A stretch of 42,387 nt of DNA from Sulfolobales archaeon (GTDB lineage: Archaea; Thermoproteota; Thermoprotei_A; Sulfolobales; NBVN01): contig JAOAKQ010000004.1 in NCBI GenBank assembly GCA_026419835.1, positions 1-42,387 of the forward strand, in the 5' to 3' direction. The notes beneath the pieces are model-generated. The model saw only the letters and a program-made list of their open reading frames with translations. It did not search any database and was not told where the DNA came from. The position numbers and the translations under genes were made by a program. Positions within the stretch are counted from its first letter, which is position 1, and each line of letters begins with the position of its first letter. This document shows positions 1 to 7,334 of the stretch, in pieces.

Positions 1-26
1 GGTTAAAGCACCAGTCTTGTTTCGGT

Positions 27-1151
27 TTACGTTAGGACTCTGTGTAGGAGACCCCTCTCCGCTAGGAGCTTGATTTCTCTAGCTATTCTCCTACCTACAC
101 TCATAGGTTCATCCCAGTAGAGGTAGGTATATGGACTTCCATCTACGTAGAGATTGGTTCCAGCAACTATCCTACCGGAGAACTCGAATATCTTTATGTT
201 CATCTCCCTATCGATAACTCCCTCCAGGCAGAAAGGACCTACAATACCGGGTGGTAGAAGCTCTGCGGTAGTTTTAACGAACTTCTCACCAAGCTCGTAC
301 ACTGTAGGTAGCAGGCTCTCTCTAAGCACTAGAGGTATGTTCCCAACAACTGTAAATGTAGGTTCAATACTGACTTCAGCGAGTCTCCCCGGGGGAATTC
401 TTCTTAAGCCATCTACATCTGACTCATATCTAATGTCAGCACCAGTAATCTCTAATCTCTCGAGAGCCGGGCTATAGAAGTAGTGGAAGTAGGCGTTTAC
501 TCCAATTAGGTACTCCTGAATTATCACCTTACTGAAATCATCTACTAAACCTCTACTCCTCAGCTTCTCTAACTTCTCAATTACCTCTCGTTGTGAACTC
601 GCTAAGAAGTAACCGCGGCCGCCCTTAGCCCCGGGGAGCTTAACTATGACTAGCCTATCTATCTCGCTATCGAGTGAGTAGCTAGTGGGTACCGGAATAC
701 CGGCCTTCTTGAGTAAGTCCATCTTAGCGTGCTGGTCCGCTTCTATTGGAAGTAGTTTTCTTAGGCCGAAGATAGGTACCTCCACACCTAAAGCGCAGTC
801 CAGCCCTACGTACTCGACGAAGCTCCCGTGGGGTACGAGTATCGAGCTGTGCTTGCGTAGGAAACCCACAACATCTTCTCTACAGAGCTCGCCCCACCTT
901 CTAACTAAGATAACCGAGTTGACTAGGTGACTGAACTGCTTGTAGAACCAGGCTTTACTCTCGGTTACCACTAGGAGAGTTCTTAGACCCTCCCTCTTAG
1001 CTCCGTGAACTATCTGCAGAGAGCTGTGACTAGCTAGTGTTGCTACAGTTAGCTTATCGAGCTCGTAGTCCTCAAGTACTTCCCTCACTGGTATATCCAC
1101 GGCTCCCAGACAGACTTCACGCAGATAAGTTAAAAAGCTTTCACTGTACAT
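27..1151 (-). CDS. purP: PurP, formate-dependent FAICAR synthetase
   Basis: PurP is the archaeal ATP-grasp ligase that formylates AICAR with formate and ATP to give FAICAR, replacing the folate-dependent PurH step. The 374-residue length fits the family. Visible landmarks are the N-terminal ASHSSLQI segment (about 40-47), Lys171 followed by the glycine-rich ATP loop GAKGGRG (174-180), Glu213 in IQEYLIG, and two acidic metal-ligand segments, GPFCLE (305-310) and FEFSGRIVAGTN (322-333). All look canonical, so I infer an active enzyme. The gene is divergent from purC across a 90-bp AT-rich region, which suggests shared control with the purine operon. The start is an ATG with almost no leader, in keeping with leaderless archaeal transcripts. 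A second, divergent copy lies at the end of the operon (11943-13058). Confidence 0.92.
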   Translation of the reverse strand: MYSESFLTYLREVCLGAVDIPVREVLEDYELDKLTVATLASHSSLQIVHGAKREGLRTLLVVTESKAWFYKQFSHLVNSVILVRRWGELCREDVVGFLRKHSSILVPHGSFVEYVGLDCALGVEVPIFGLRKLLPIEADQHAKMDLLKKAGIPVPTSYSLDSEIDRLVIVKLPGAKGGRGYFLASSQREVIEKLEKLRSRGLVDDFSKVIIQEYLIGVNAYFHYFYSPALERLEITGADIRYESDVDGLRRIPPGRLAEVSIEPTFTVVGNIPLVLRESLLPTVYELGEKFVKTTAELLPPGIVGPFCLEGVIDREMNIKIFEFSGRIVAGTNLYVDGSPYTYLYWDEPMSVGRRIAREIKLLAERGLLHRVLT

Positions 1152-1241
1152 GTATTTAATGTAAATAAGTAAAAATTCAACATAAACTTATGATAGTAAA
1201 GCTTAAATTTTCACGCATATATGTGCAGGTGGTGACTTGAA
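1152..1241. promoter_or_regulatory. Divergent promoter region between purP and the purC operon
   Basis: This 90-bp interval is strikingly AT-rich compared with its surroundings and separates two divergently transcribed purine genes. TATA-like stretches occur for the leftward gene (around 1161-1177) and the rightward gene (around 1201-1210). A strong GGTGGTGA ribosome-binding site lies just ahead of the purC ATG. Exact boxes and any operator are inferred. I see no long inverted repeat that would mark a repressor site. Confidence 0.6.
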
Positions 1242-1976
1242 ATGTTCTACAAACTGGTATACGAAGGAAAAAGTAAACGTATGTACGTTAAAAACTTGAA
1301 CGAGCTCCTGATGGAGTTCAAGGATGAAGTAACCGCTGGAGACGGTGCTGTGAAAGCCTCGGCTACTGGTAAGGGATATCTGTGTGCGGCGACCTCCGCT
1401 CACTTATTCAAAGTAATTGAGGATGCCGGTATAAGAACTCACCTCATAGAGTACGACGGGTTTAGAACACTCACCGTGAGAAAGCTCAAGATGGTACCGA
1501 TCGAGGTAATAGTTAGGAACTTCTCGTACGGCTCCCTACTCAAGAGAATGCCGCTGTACAAAGAGCTCGAACCTCTAGTACCTCCACTAGTAGAGTTCCA
1601 CTACAAAGACGACTCTCTACACGATCCACTCGTACTCGCGGAAGACATTTTAAGAACTGGTACTCTCTCCGCGAGAGACCTAAGCAGAGTTGTTGAGCTA
1701 TCTCTGCTAGTAAACCATACTCTAGGTAGGTACTTCAGGTCTGCCGGTCTAAAGTTAGTTGACATAAAGCTAGAGTTCGGCTTCGACCAGAGCGGAGACC
1801 TAGTCCTCGCAGATGAGATATCTGGTGACACTTTCAGAGCTCTCGACGAGCAGGGAAGGCACCTAGATAAGGAGGTGTTTAGAAGGACTAAGAGCGTAGA
1901 CGCACTGCTAAAGGCCTACAGAGACCTAGCCCTGAGGCTCGGACTTAAAGTAGTGGAAAGCGGAACTAGCGCATAG
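1242..1976 (+). CDS. purC: PurC, SAICAR synthetase
   Basis: PurC condenses CAIR with aspartate using ATP to make SAICAR. The 244-residue protein has the family signatures in order: the N-terminal ATP-site motif YEGKSKRMY (residues 6-14), the substrate-binding segment IVRNFSYGSLLKR in the middle, and the C-terminal block LEFGF...LADEISGDTFR. The ATG has a good GGTGGTGA site upstream. It is the first gene of a compact plus-strand operon running to about 13058 and is followed after 15 nt by the PurF-like paralogue. PurB, which acts next in the pathway, is not in this window. Confidence 0.95.
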   Translation: MFYKLVYEGKSKRMYVKNLNELLMEFKDEVTAGDGAVKASATGKGYLCAATSAHLFKVIEDAGIRTHLIEYDGFRTLTVRKLKMVPIEVIVRNFSYGSLLKRMPLYKELEPLVPPLVEFHYKDDSLHDPLVLAEDILRTGTLSARDLSRVVELSLLVNHTLGRYFRSAGLKLVDIKLEFGFDQSGDLVLADEISGDTFRALDEQGRHLDKEVFRRTKSVDALLKAYRDLALRLGLKVVESGTSA

Positions 1977-1991
1977 CGAGCTGAAGAAGTA

Positions 1992-3251
1992 ATGACGGGC
2001 TTTTTCTCACTACTCTTCTTCGAGTCTGGATGGAATGTACACAGCTTCGTAGACTACGGACTATCGGTACTGAGGCATAGAGGTGGCTCACTGAGTTTAA
2101 TTTGCTGGAAGAGTGGCGATAGAGTATCGTGCGAAGAATACGGAAACGGCGAGACGCGGGATCGGCCACGTAGTAGAGCTGTTGTCACAGCTCTTCTAGA
2201 TAGAAGAAGAGTGGATGAGCACGTCGTTAGAGGAGATAGAGTAGCTGTAGTTTCCGATAGACCGAGTAGGTACCTAGGTGAGGTAGCTGGCATCGTCGAG
2301 AAAGCACTGGCATCCGCAAAACCGCACGAAGAACTATCCAAGCATCTGAGAGTTCTCAAGGACGTGGACGTCCCCACGTTTACAGCAGTTTCTTCTAGGG
2401 AAGAAGTAGTTGCTTGGAGGTCTAGCCTAGGTCTTACGCCACTAGCCGTCGGTGGGTACGGTTTCGATATGGCGGTAACATCTACGGAAACCTCCTTAAT
2501 AGAAGTTCTAGATGCTGATGTTAGAAGACATCTACTACCCGGTGAAGGTCTCTACATATCTAAGAATCAGGTAAGGCTCTTCAACTCCGGGTCTTCGAGT
2601 AGGTGCAGGCTCTGCTTATTTGAACTGCTCTACACAGCTCGACACGACTCTATCGTAGATGGGGTGAGCGTCTACGAATTCAGGAAGAAGCTGGGAGAGA
2701 GTCTGGGGAGGTACCTGGAGAGTAGGGTCGACGCCATTGTAGGCGTTCCTGAAACGGCTATACCCTACGCTATAGGCCTCTCCCGCAGTACCGGCGTTCC
2801 CCTAGAGTTCGGCTTCGTTAGCACAGCTAGGGAAGCTAGGTCTATGCTCAAGGAATGTGTTAGAGATAGGCTTGTAGCGGTACACCTAAAGCTCAACCCG
2901 GTTAGGAGAGTTCTTGAAGGAAAAAGTATTGCTGTAGTAGACGACAGCATGGTTACAGGCTCCACGCTAAAGACCGTAGCTCAGCTTCTTAGGTATAGGA
3001 TAGGCGTTCGGGAAATTCACGTATTCATAGCGTCACCTAAGCTAGTCAGTACTTGCCCGTACGGTGTCGTAGCTCTAGACCCGGAGACTCTCATATCCGC
3101 ACACTTAGACGAGTTATCCATAGAGAAGTACCTCGATGTAGACAGCGTGAACTGGTTGAGAGACGAGGACGTAGACTCGGTAGCTGATTTATTCAGAATA
3201 CGCCTGTGCGCGGCGTGTTTTGGAAGAGATCTCGTGGGTGAGGGTAGGTGA
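1992..3251 (+). CDS. PurF-like amidophosphoribosyltransferase paralogue lacking the glutaminase cysteine
   Basis: This 419-residue protein aligns by eye with PurF along its length. It shows an LRHRGG segment like LQHRGQ of true PurF, and CLFELLYTARHDS followed by GVSVYEFRKKLG, like CVFEYVYFSRPDS and GVSIYEARIRMG. It also has a well-kept flexible loop (LKLNPVRRVLEGK) and the PRPP-binding motif VVDDSMVTGST (about residues 315-325). All four cysteines matching the Fe-S ligands of Bacillus-type PurF remain: in CRLCLFE, STCPYG and CAACFG. However, it begins MTGFF instead of MCGI, so the catalytic N-terminal cysteine is absent and much of the glutaminase domain is unrecognisable. It may use free ammonia, form a heteromer with the complete PurF at 9520-10935, or be regulatory. 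It lies between purC and purD, overlapping purD by 4 nt. Confidence 0.78.
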   Translation: MTGFFSLLFFESGWNVHSFVDYGLSVLRHRGGSLSLICWKSGDRVSCEEYGNGETRDRPRSRAVVTALLDRRRVDEHVVRGDRVAVVSDRPSRYLGEVAGIVEKALASAKPHEELSKHLRVLKDVDVPTFTAVSSREEVVAWRSSLGLTPLAVGGYGFDMAVTSTETSLIEVLDADVRRHLLPGEGLYISKNQVRLFNSGSSSRCRLCLFELLYTARHDSIVDGVSVYEFRKKLGESLGRYLESRVDAIVGVPETAIPYAIGLSRSTGVPLEFGFVSTAREARSMLKECVRDRLVAVHLKLNPVRRVLEGKSIAVVDDSMVTGSTLKTVAQLLRYRIGVREIHVFIASPKLVSTCPYGVVALDPETLISAHLDELSIEKYLDVDSVNWLRDEDVDSVADLFRIRLCAACFGRDLVGEGR

Positions 3252-4759
3252 AGGTTCTTCTAGTTGGGTCTGGAGGTAGGGAGCACGCACTAGCTAAGCT
3301 AATCACGTCTTCGCAGATGAGCGCTAAGCTCTACGTACTCTCAGATTACGCCAACCCCGGGTTAATGAGGGAGGCTGAGTTAAGCGGTGGTAAGCTCTTC
3401 GTAGCGACCACCACATTCCCTGAGAATGTCGTGAAGATAGCTGAGCTAGTATCGCCGGACCTAGTGGTTGTAGGTCCGGAAGAACCTCAGTTTCACGGTG
3501 TTGTTGATTACTTAAGGGAGAGGGGGTTCTACGTATTTGGAGCATCCCGGAGGTGCTCTTCTATAGAGAGAAGTAAGGTTTTCGCCAGGTACTTAATGTG
3601 GAAACACAGCATCCCCGGGAGACTCTACTACGTAGCCTTCAAATCCTTGGATGACGCCAGGGAATTCGTTAAGTATGCGGGTGACGTCGTCGTTAAGCCG
3701 GCTAGGCAGGTTGGTGGTAAGGGTGTGAGAGTAATTAAAGATACTAAGGCGTTTCTGTCAGAAGCAAAGCACCAAGTTAAGAGCGAGGCGGCGTTCAAGA
3801 CGTTTGAGGAGATCAGTAAGTATGGAGATGTAGACTACTCCGTTCTAGTTGAGCAAAGAGTTGATGGAGTTGAGTACACAGCTCAAGTAGTAACGGATGG
3901 TAGCTATGTTCTCCCACTTCCACTAGTTCAAGACCATCCACATGCGTATGAACTAGACCTGGGTTACGAAACGGGTGGTATGGGGTGCATCTCCGGTCCG
4001 GGACACCTCCTACCATTCATAGATCAGGGTGAGTACGAGACTACGCAGAAGATCGTGAGGGAGGTACTGGAGAGGCTGCAGGAGGAAGTTAAGGAGAGGT
4101 ATACTGGCGCGTTCGCTGGTCAGATGATGCTAACCGGTCTGTGGGGTCCGACAGCTATAGAGTACTACAGTCGCTTCGGGGACCCGGAGATCTCCTGCCT
4201 CCTCCCGAGAGTAGAGTCGGACTTTCTGGAAGTCCTCGATAGGGCCGCCAGGGGAGCGCTGAGTGGGGCGAAGGTAGGTGTTTCCGATGAGGTGGTGAGC
4301 GTTGTGAAGGCGGTAGCCCCAGTGGGCTACCCGGTCTCCAGGGATGAAGCGCGGGGGCATCCTGTAACTGTAGATGTGGAGAAAATTAGAGGTCTAGGTT
4401 GCGAAGTACTTTACGCAAGTGTGGAACTGGGGAGTGATGGACGTACGTACACGAAGGGTTCTAGGGCGTTTGAAGTAGTGTGCTCAGCCAGTAGCTACGA
4501 AGAGGCTCACAGAGTGTCGGAGCTAGCTGTAAGCTACGTAACTTCTCTCGATGGTTGGCCTCTGTACCACAGGAGCGATGTCGGGTCGAGCGAGCTAGTT
4601 GAAGAGAGAATTAGAGAAGCTGAGAGAGTTCGCAGAGTATATAGAAGTAAGCATCTCAGGGGAACCCTCGGAGAGTTTTTCACTGTGTGGCTCCCCGGTA
4701 GGGGCGTGGTGGGGAACCCTCTCCTATCGCCCTTAAGGTGGGAGGATGAAGATTCGTGA
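3248..4759 (+). CDS. purD: PurD, phosphoribosylamine-glycine ligase (GAR synthetase)
   Basis: PurD joins glycine to phosphoribosylamine with ATP to form GAR, the second pathway step. The 503-residue ATP-grasp protein opens with VLLVGSGGREHALAKLI, the typical PurD start. It continues with VVGPEEP (about 76-82), the ATP-grasp lysines and glycine loop VVKPARQVGGKGVRV (about 147-161), the Glu-rich segment VEQRVDGVEYTAQVV, and the metal/substrate region with YSRFGDPE. The GTG start overlaps the previous stop by 4 nt, and the 3' end overlaps purT by 14 nt, indicating translational coupling. The protein is somewhat longer than bacterial PurD (about 430 residues), with the extra length spread through the C-terminal half. 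Confidence 0.94.
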   Translation: MKVLLVGSGGREHALAKLITSSQMSAKLYVLSDYANPGLMREAELSGGKLFVATTTFPENVVKIAELVSPDLVVVGPEEPQFHGVVDYLRERGFYVFGASRRCSSIERSKVFARYLMWKHSIPGRLYYVAFKSLDDAREFVKYAGDVVVKPARQVGGKGVRVIKDTKAFLSEAKHQVKSEAAFKTFEEISKYGDVDYSVLVEQRVDGVEYTAQVVTDGSYVLPLPLVQDHPHAYELDLGYETGGMGCISGPGHLLPFIDQGEYETTQKIVREVLERLQEEVKERYTGAFAGQMMLTGLWGPTAIEYYSRFGDPEISCLLPRVESDFLEVLDRAARGALSGAKVGVSDEVVSVVKAVAPVGYPVSRDEARGHPVTVDVEKIRGLGCEVLYASVELGSDGRTYTKGSRAFEVVCSASSYEEAHRVSELAVSYVTSLDGWPLYHRSDVGSSELVEERIREAERVRRVYRSKHLRGTLGEFFTVWLPGRGVVGNPLLSPLRWEDEDS

Positions 4760-5963
4760 CTGCGCCAGGTCCCCCATGTTCGAGGACTCCGTAAAGATAC
4801 TCCTACTAGGTAGTGGTGAGCTGGGTAAGGAGGTAGCTATAGAAGCTCAGAGACTCGGTGTTGAGGTAGTAGCGGTCGACCGGTACGACTGGGCCCCGGC
4901 AATGCACGTAGCTCACAGAAGGTATGTGATCGACATGATGAACTCCGGCGCCGTTAAGTCTGTAATTAGGAGGGAGCGCCCCGACGTAGTAATACCTGAA
5001 ATTGAAGCTATATCCACGGACGCGCTGGAGGAGCTAGAGTCCGAGGGTTACCTAGTAGTACCTAACGCTAGGTCCGTTAAGATATCTATGAACAGACTGG
5101 AGCTGAGGAAGTTCGCAACTAGAGACCTAGGGCTACCAACAACTAGATTCGAGTTCGCGGAGAACCCCGAAGACGCCGTATACGCTTGCGAGAAAGTGGG
5201 GTTCCCGTGTCTCATAAAACCCGAGATGAGCAGTAGCGGTCACGGGCACGCGAAGGTATCTTCCCCGTCCAAGGATAGCGTAGTGAAGGCCTACAACTAC
5301 GCTGTATCGCACTCTAGAGGTAGGAGTAGGAGAGTTATAGTAGAGGAGTTCGTCGACTTAGCACTAGAGTACACAGTTCTAGCCTACAGGCACCTAGACG
5401 GAGAGAGAGTAGCAACCGAGGTCTGCGATCCGATAGAGCAGTGGAGGTACGGTGAGTACCACTACATAGAGTCGTGGCAGCCACCGCGGTCAGACCCCGG
5501 AGTGCTTAAGCGTGTCACCGAGATCGCGAGGAGAGTAGCCGATGGATTAGGTGGTGTGGGACTGTTCGGCGTAGAGGTGTTTCTAACTAGAGATGGTAGA
5601 GTGCTCTTCAGCGAGGTAGCTCCGAGACCCCACGATACGGGTCTGGTAACACTGGTAACTCAGGAACTTAGCGAGTTCGCGATCCACGTTAGAGCCTCAC
5701 TGGGGCTTCCAGCCCCCAGGCCGAGAGTTATCTCGCCGGGAGCTAGCGTAGCTATCTACACAGACCTAGACAACGTGTGGAGCCCGAAGATCTGCGGTCT
5801 TCGGGAAGCCCTAGGAGTGCCAGGAGTAGATATCAGAGTGTTCGGGAAGCCCAGCACGTACCCAGGGAGGAGAGTGGCCGTCGTGCTAGCTAGAGGGGAC
5901 TCCGTTGAAGAAGCTCTAGGGAAGGCTAGAGCGGCAGCTAAGCTTGTTTCCATCCGTGCGTAG
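4746..5963 (+). CDS. purT: PurT, formate-dependent GAR transformylase
   Basis: PurT formylates GAR using formate and ATP, making this step folate-independent. The 405-residue ATP-grasp protein has an N-terminal Rossmann-like segment [21 protein letters not shown], then [22 protein letters not shown], the ATP-grasp region [16 protein letters not shown], the [13 protein letters not shown] strand and the catalytic [25 protein letters not shown], all hallmark PurT segments. The start overlaps the end of purD by 14 nt. An internal ATG ten codons in is an alternative start, because homologues usually begin close to the ILLLG strand. PurE follows after 11 nt. It is the PurT/PurK superfamily member here; the signature supports PurT rather than PurK. 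Confidence 0.93.
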   Translation: MKIRDCARSPMFEDSVKILLLGSGELGKEVAIEAQRLGVEVVAVDRYDWAPAMHVAHRRYVIDMMNSGAVKSVIRRERPDVVIPEIEAISTDALEELESEGYLVVPNARSVKISMNRLELRKFATRDLGLPTTRFEFAENPEDAVYACEKVGFPCLIKPEMSSSGHGHAKVSSPSKDSVVKAYNYAVSHSRGRSRRVIVEEFVDLALEYTVLAYRHLDGERVATEVCDPIEQWRYGEYHYIESWQPPRSDPGVLKRVTEIARRVADGLGGVGLFGVEVFLTRDGRVLFSEVAPRPHDTGLVTLVTQELSEFAIHVRASLGLPAPRPRVISPGASVAIYTDLDNVWSPKICGLREALGVPGVDIRVFGKPSTYPGRRVAVVLARGDSVEEALGKARAAAKLVSIRA

Positions 5964-5974
5964 GGGGTGGGAGC

Positions 5975-6376
5975 GTGCCGTGTAGAGGTAAGGTATCAAT
6001 AGTTATCGGAAGTGAGAGAGATAGACCTCACGCAGAGAGAGCGTCCGCCGTACTGCGAGAAAGCGGTATTGAGCACGAGATCGTAGTGCTCAGCGCGCAC
6101 AGAAACCCGAAGGAGCTGGAGAAGTACATAGAGACTTCGGATGCGGACATCTTCATAGCTATGGCCGGTCTAGCGGCGCACCTCCCAGGCTTCATAGCAT
6201 CGAGAACTCAGCGCCCGGTGATAGGAGTGCCCCTCAACGTCGCTCTAGGTGGGCTAGATTCGCTGCTAAGCATAGTTCAAATGCCGCGAGGGGTGCCGGT
6301 AGCTACGGTAGGTGTAGACAACGCTGAGAACGCGGCCTACCTAGCTATTAGAATACTGCGCCTCTGCAAGAGCTAG
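5975..6376 (+). CDS. purE: PurE, N5-CAIR mutase / AIR carboxylase catalytic subunit
   Basis: PurE supplies the carboxyl group of CAIR. The 133-residue protein contains [19 protein letters not shown], and the long block AGLAAHLPG...VIGVPLN...[19 protein letters not shown]. This agrees best with class I PurE (N5-CAIR mutase), which normally works with PurK. No PurK is encoded in this window, so either PurK lies elsewhere or this enzyme uses another route. It is shorter than bacterial PurE (about 160-170 residues), mainly at the C-terminus. The start is a GTG 11 nt after the purT stop, and purS follows 11 nt after its own stop. Confidence 0.93.
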   Translation: MPCRGKVSIVIGSERDRPHAERASAVLRESGIEHEIVVLSAHRNPKELEKYIETSDADIFIAMAGLAAHLPGFIASRTQRPVIGVPLNVALGGLDSLLSIVQMPRGVPVATVGVDNAENAAYLAIRILRLCKS

Positions 6377-6387
6377 AGAGGTTCCCT

Positions 6388-6645
6388 ATGGGTCTCTACA
6401 GGGTAGTTGCGGTAGTGTCACTAAAGAAGGGCCTCAAGGACCCGGAAGCGGAGACTATACAGAAGGACCTAGTACTCAGACACGGCTACAGCGCAGTTAA
6501 GGAGGTTAGAGTAGGTAAGCAGCTAACGTTTCTAGTTGAAGCTGAGAGTCCGGAGGAAGCTATTAGCTACGTTAAGGAGATGTGCGATAAGCTCATGATA
6601 TACAACCCGGTAATTCACGAACTCTACGTGACTCTACATGCCTAA
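6388..6645 (+). CDS. purS: PurS subunit of FGAM synthase
   Basis: PurS is the small bridging subunit of the three-part PurSQL FGAM synthase found in archaea and Gram-positive bacteria. The 85 residues show the expected pattern: an N-terminal beta strand (YRVVAVVSLKKGLKDPEAET), then a block resembling RHGYSAVKEVRVGKQLTF, and a C-terminal ICDKLMIYNPVIHELY-like end (here MCDKLMIYNPVIHELY). Its stop overlaps the start of purQ by 8 nt, typical of coupled synthesis of complex subunits. ATG start with an AGAGAGG-type upstream site. Confidence 0.93.
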   Translation: MGLYRVVAVVSLKKGLKDPEAETIQKDLVLRHGYSAVKEVRVGKQLTFLVEAESPEEAISYVKEMCDKLMIYNPVIHELYVTLHA

Positions 6646-7333
6646 GATAGCTATCTTGAAGTTTCCGGGAACTAACTGCGATGAGGATGTCCTAAGGTCT
6701 CTCAAGGAGGTAGATAGCGGAGTTAAAGCTGAGATAGTCTGGCACAAGGATTTCAGAGTAGGCGGCGGGTGGGATGCCGTTATCGTACCGGGGGGCTTCA
6801 GCTACGGTGACTGGCTCAGAGCCGGGGCGATCGCAGCGAGAAGTAGAGCTATGCGGGAGTTAGCGGAGGCTACCACCAGGGGAGTACCAGTCTTAGGTAT
6901 ATGCAACGGTTTTCAGATACTGGTAGAAGCCGGTCTCCTCAAGGGGGCTTTCCTACCGAATGAAAGCGGGAGATTCATCTGCAGGTGGGTGAGACTCAGA
7001 ATTGACAACCCCAAAGGTCCGTGGCTCTCGCTTACTAGAAGTGGTGACGAACTGCACATGCCGGTAGCGCACGGTGAGGGGAGGTACTACATCGAGGAGA
7101 GGGACTACGAGTCCGTGGTTAGCTCCAGTCCAATACTACGCTACCTACCGAGCGACAACCCAAACGGGAGCTCGTACAATATCGCTGGAATCGGTACAGA
7201 GGATGGCTACGTTCTCGGGTTGATGCCCCACCCGGAGCGAGCCGTTAACTCCCTGCTAGCACCGAGAGGCTTCAAGCCAGGTGGTGAGGTAATCTTCAAG
7301 AGCGTTCTTCACTCCCTCAAGCCCGGGTGGTGA
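6638..7333 (+). CDS. purQ: PurQ, glutaminase subunit of FGAM synthase
   Basis: PurQ hydrolyses glutamine and passes ammonia to PurL. The 231-residue class I glutamine amidotransferase starts KIAILKFPGTNCDED, has PGGFSYGDWLRAGA (51-64), the nucleophile Cys89 in GICNGFQ, and the partner histidine and glutamate in MPHPERA near the C-terminus. All catalytic residues are present. It overlaps purS by 8 nt and leaves only one base before the purL ATG. A GGTGGTGA ribosome-binding site for purL is embedded at the purQ stop. Confidence 0.95.
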   Translation: MPKIAILKFPGTNCDEDVLRSLKEVDSGVKAEIVWHKDFRVGGGWDAVIVPGGFSYGDWLRAGAIAARSRAMRELAEATTRGVPVLGICNGFQILVEAGLLKGAFLPNESGRFICRWVRLRIDNPKGPWLSLTRSGDELHMPVAHGEGRYYIEERDYESVVSSSPILRYLPSDNPNGSSYNIAGIGTEDGYVLGLMPHPERAVNSLLAPRGFKPGGEVIFKSVLHSLKPGW

Positions 7334-7334
7334 A

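Noticed and set aside
4746-5963. PurK as identity of the PurT gene
   Set aside because: PurT and PurK are related, but the block GVEVFL...[11 protein letters not shown] and length fit PurT, and PurT is otherwise needed for the third step since no PurN is here.
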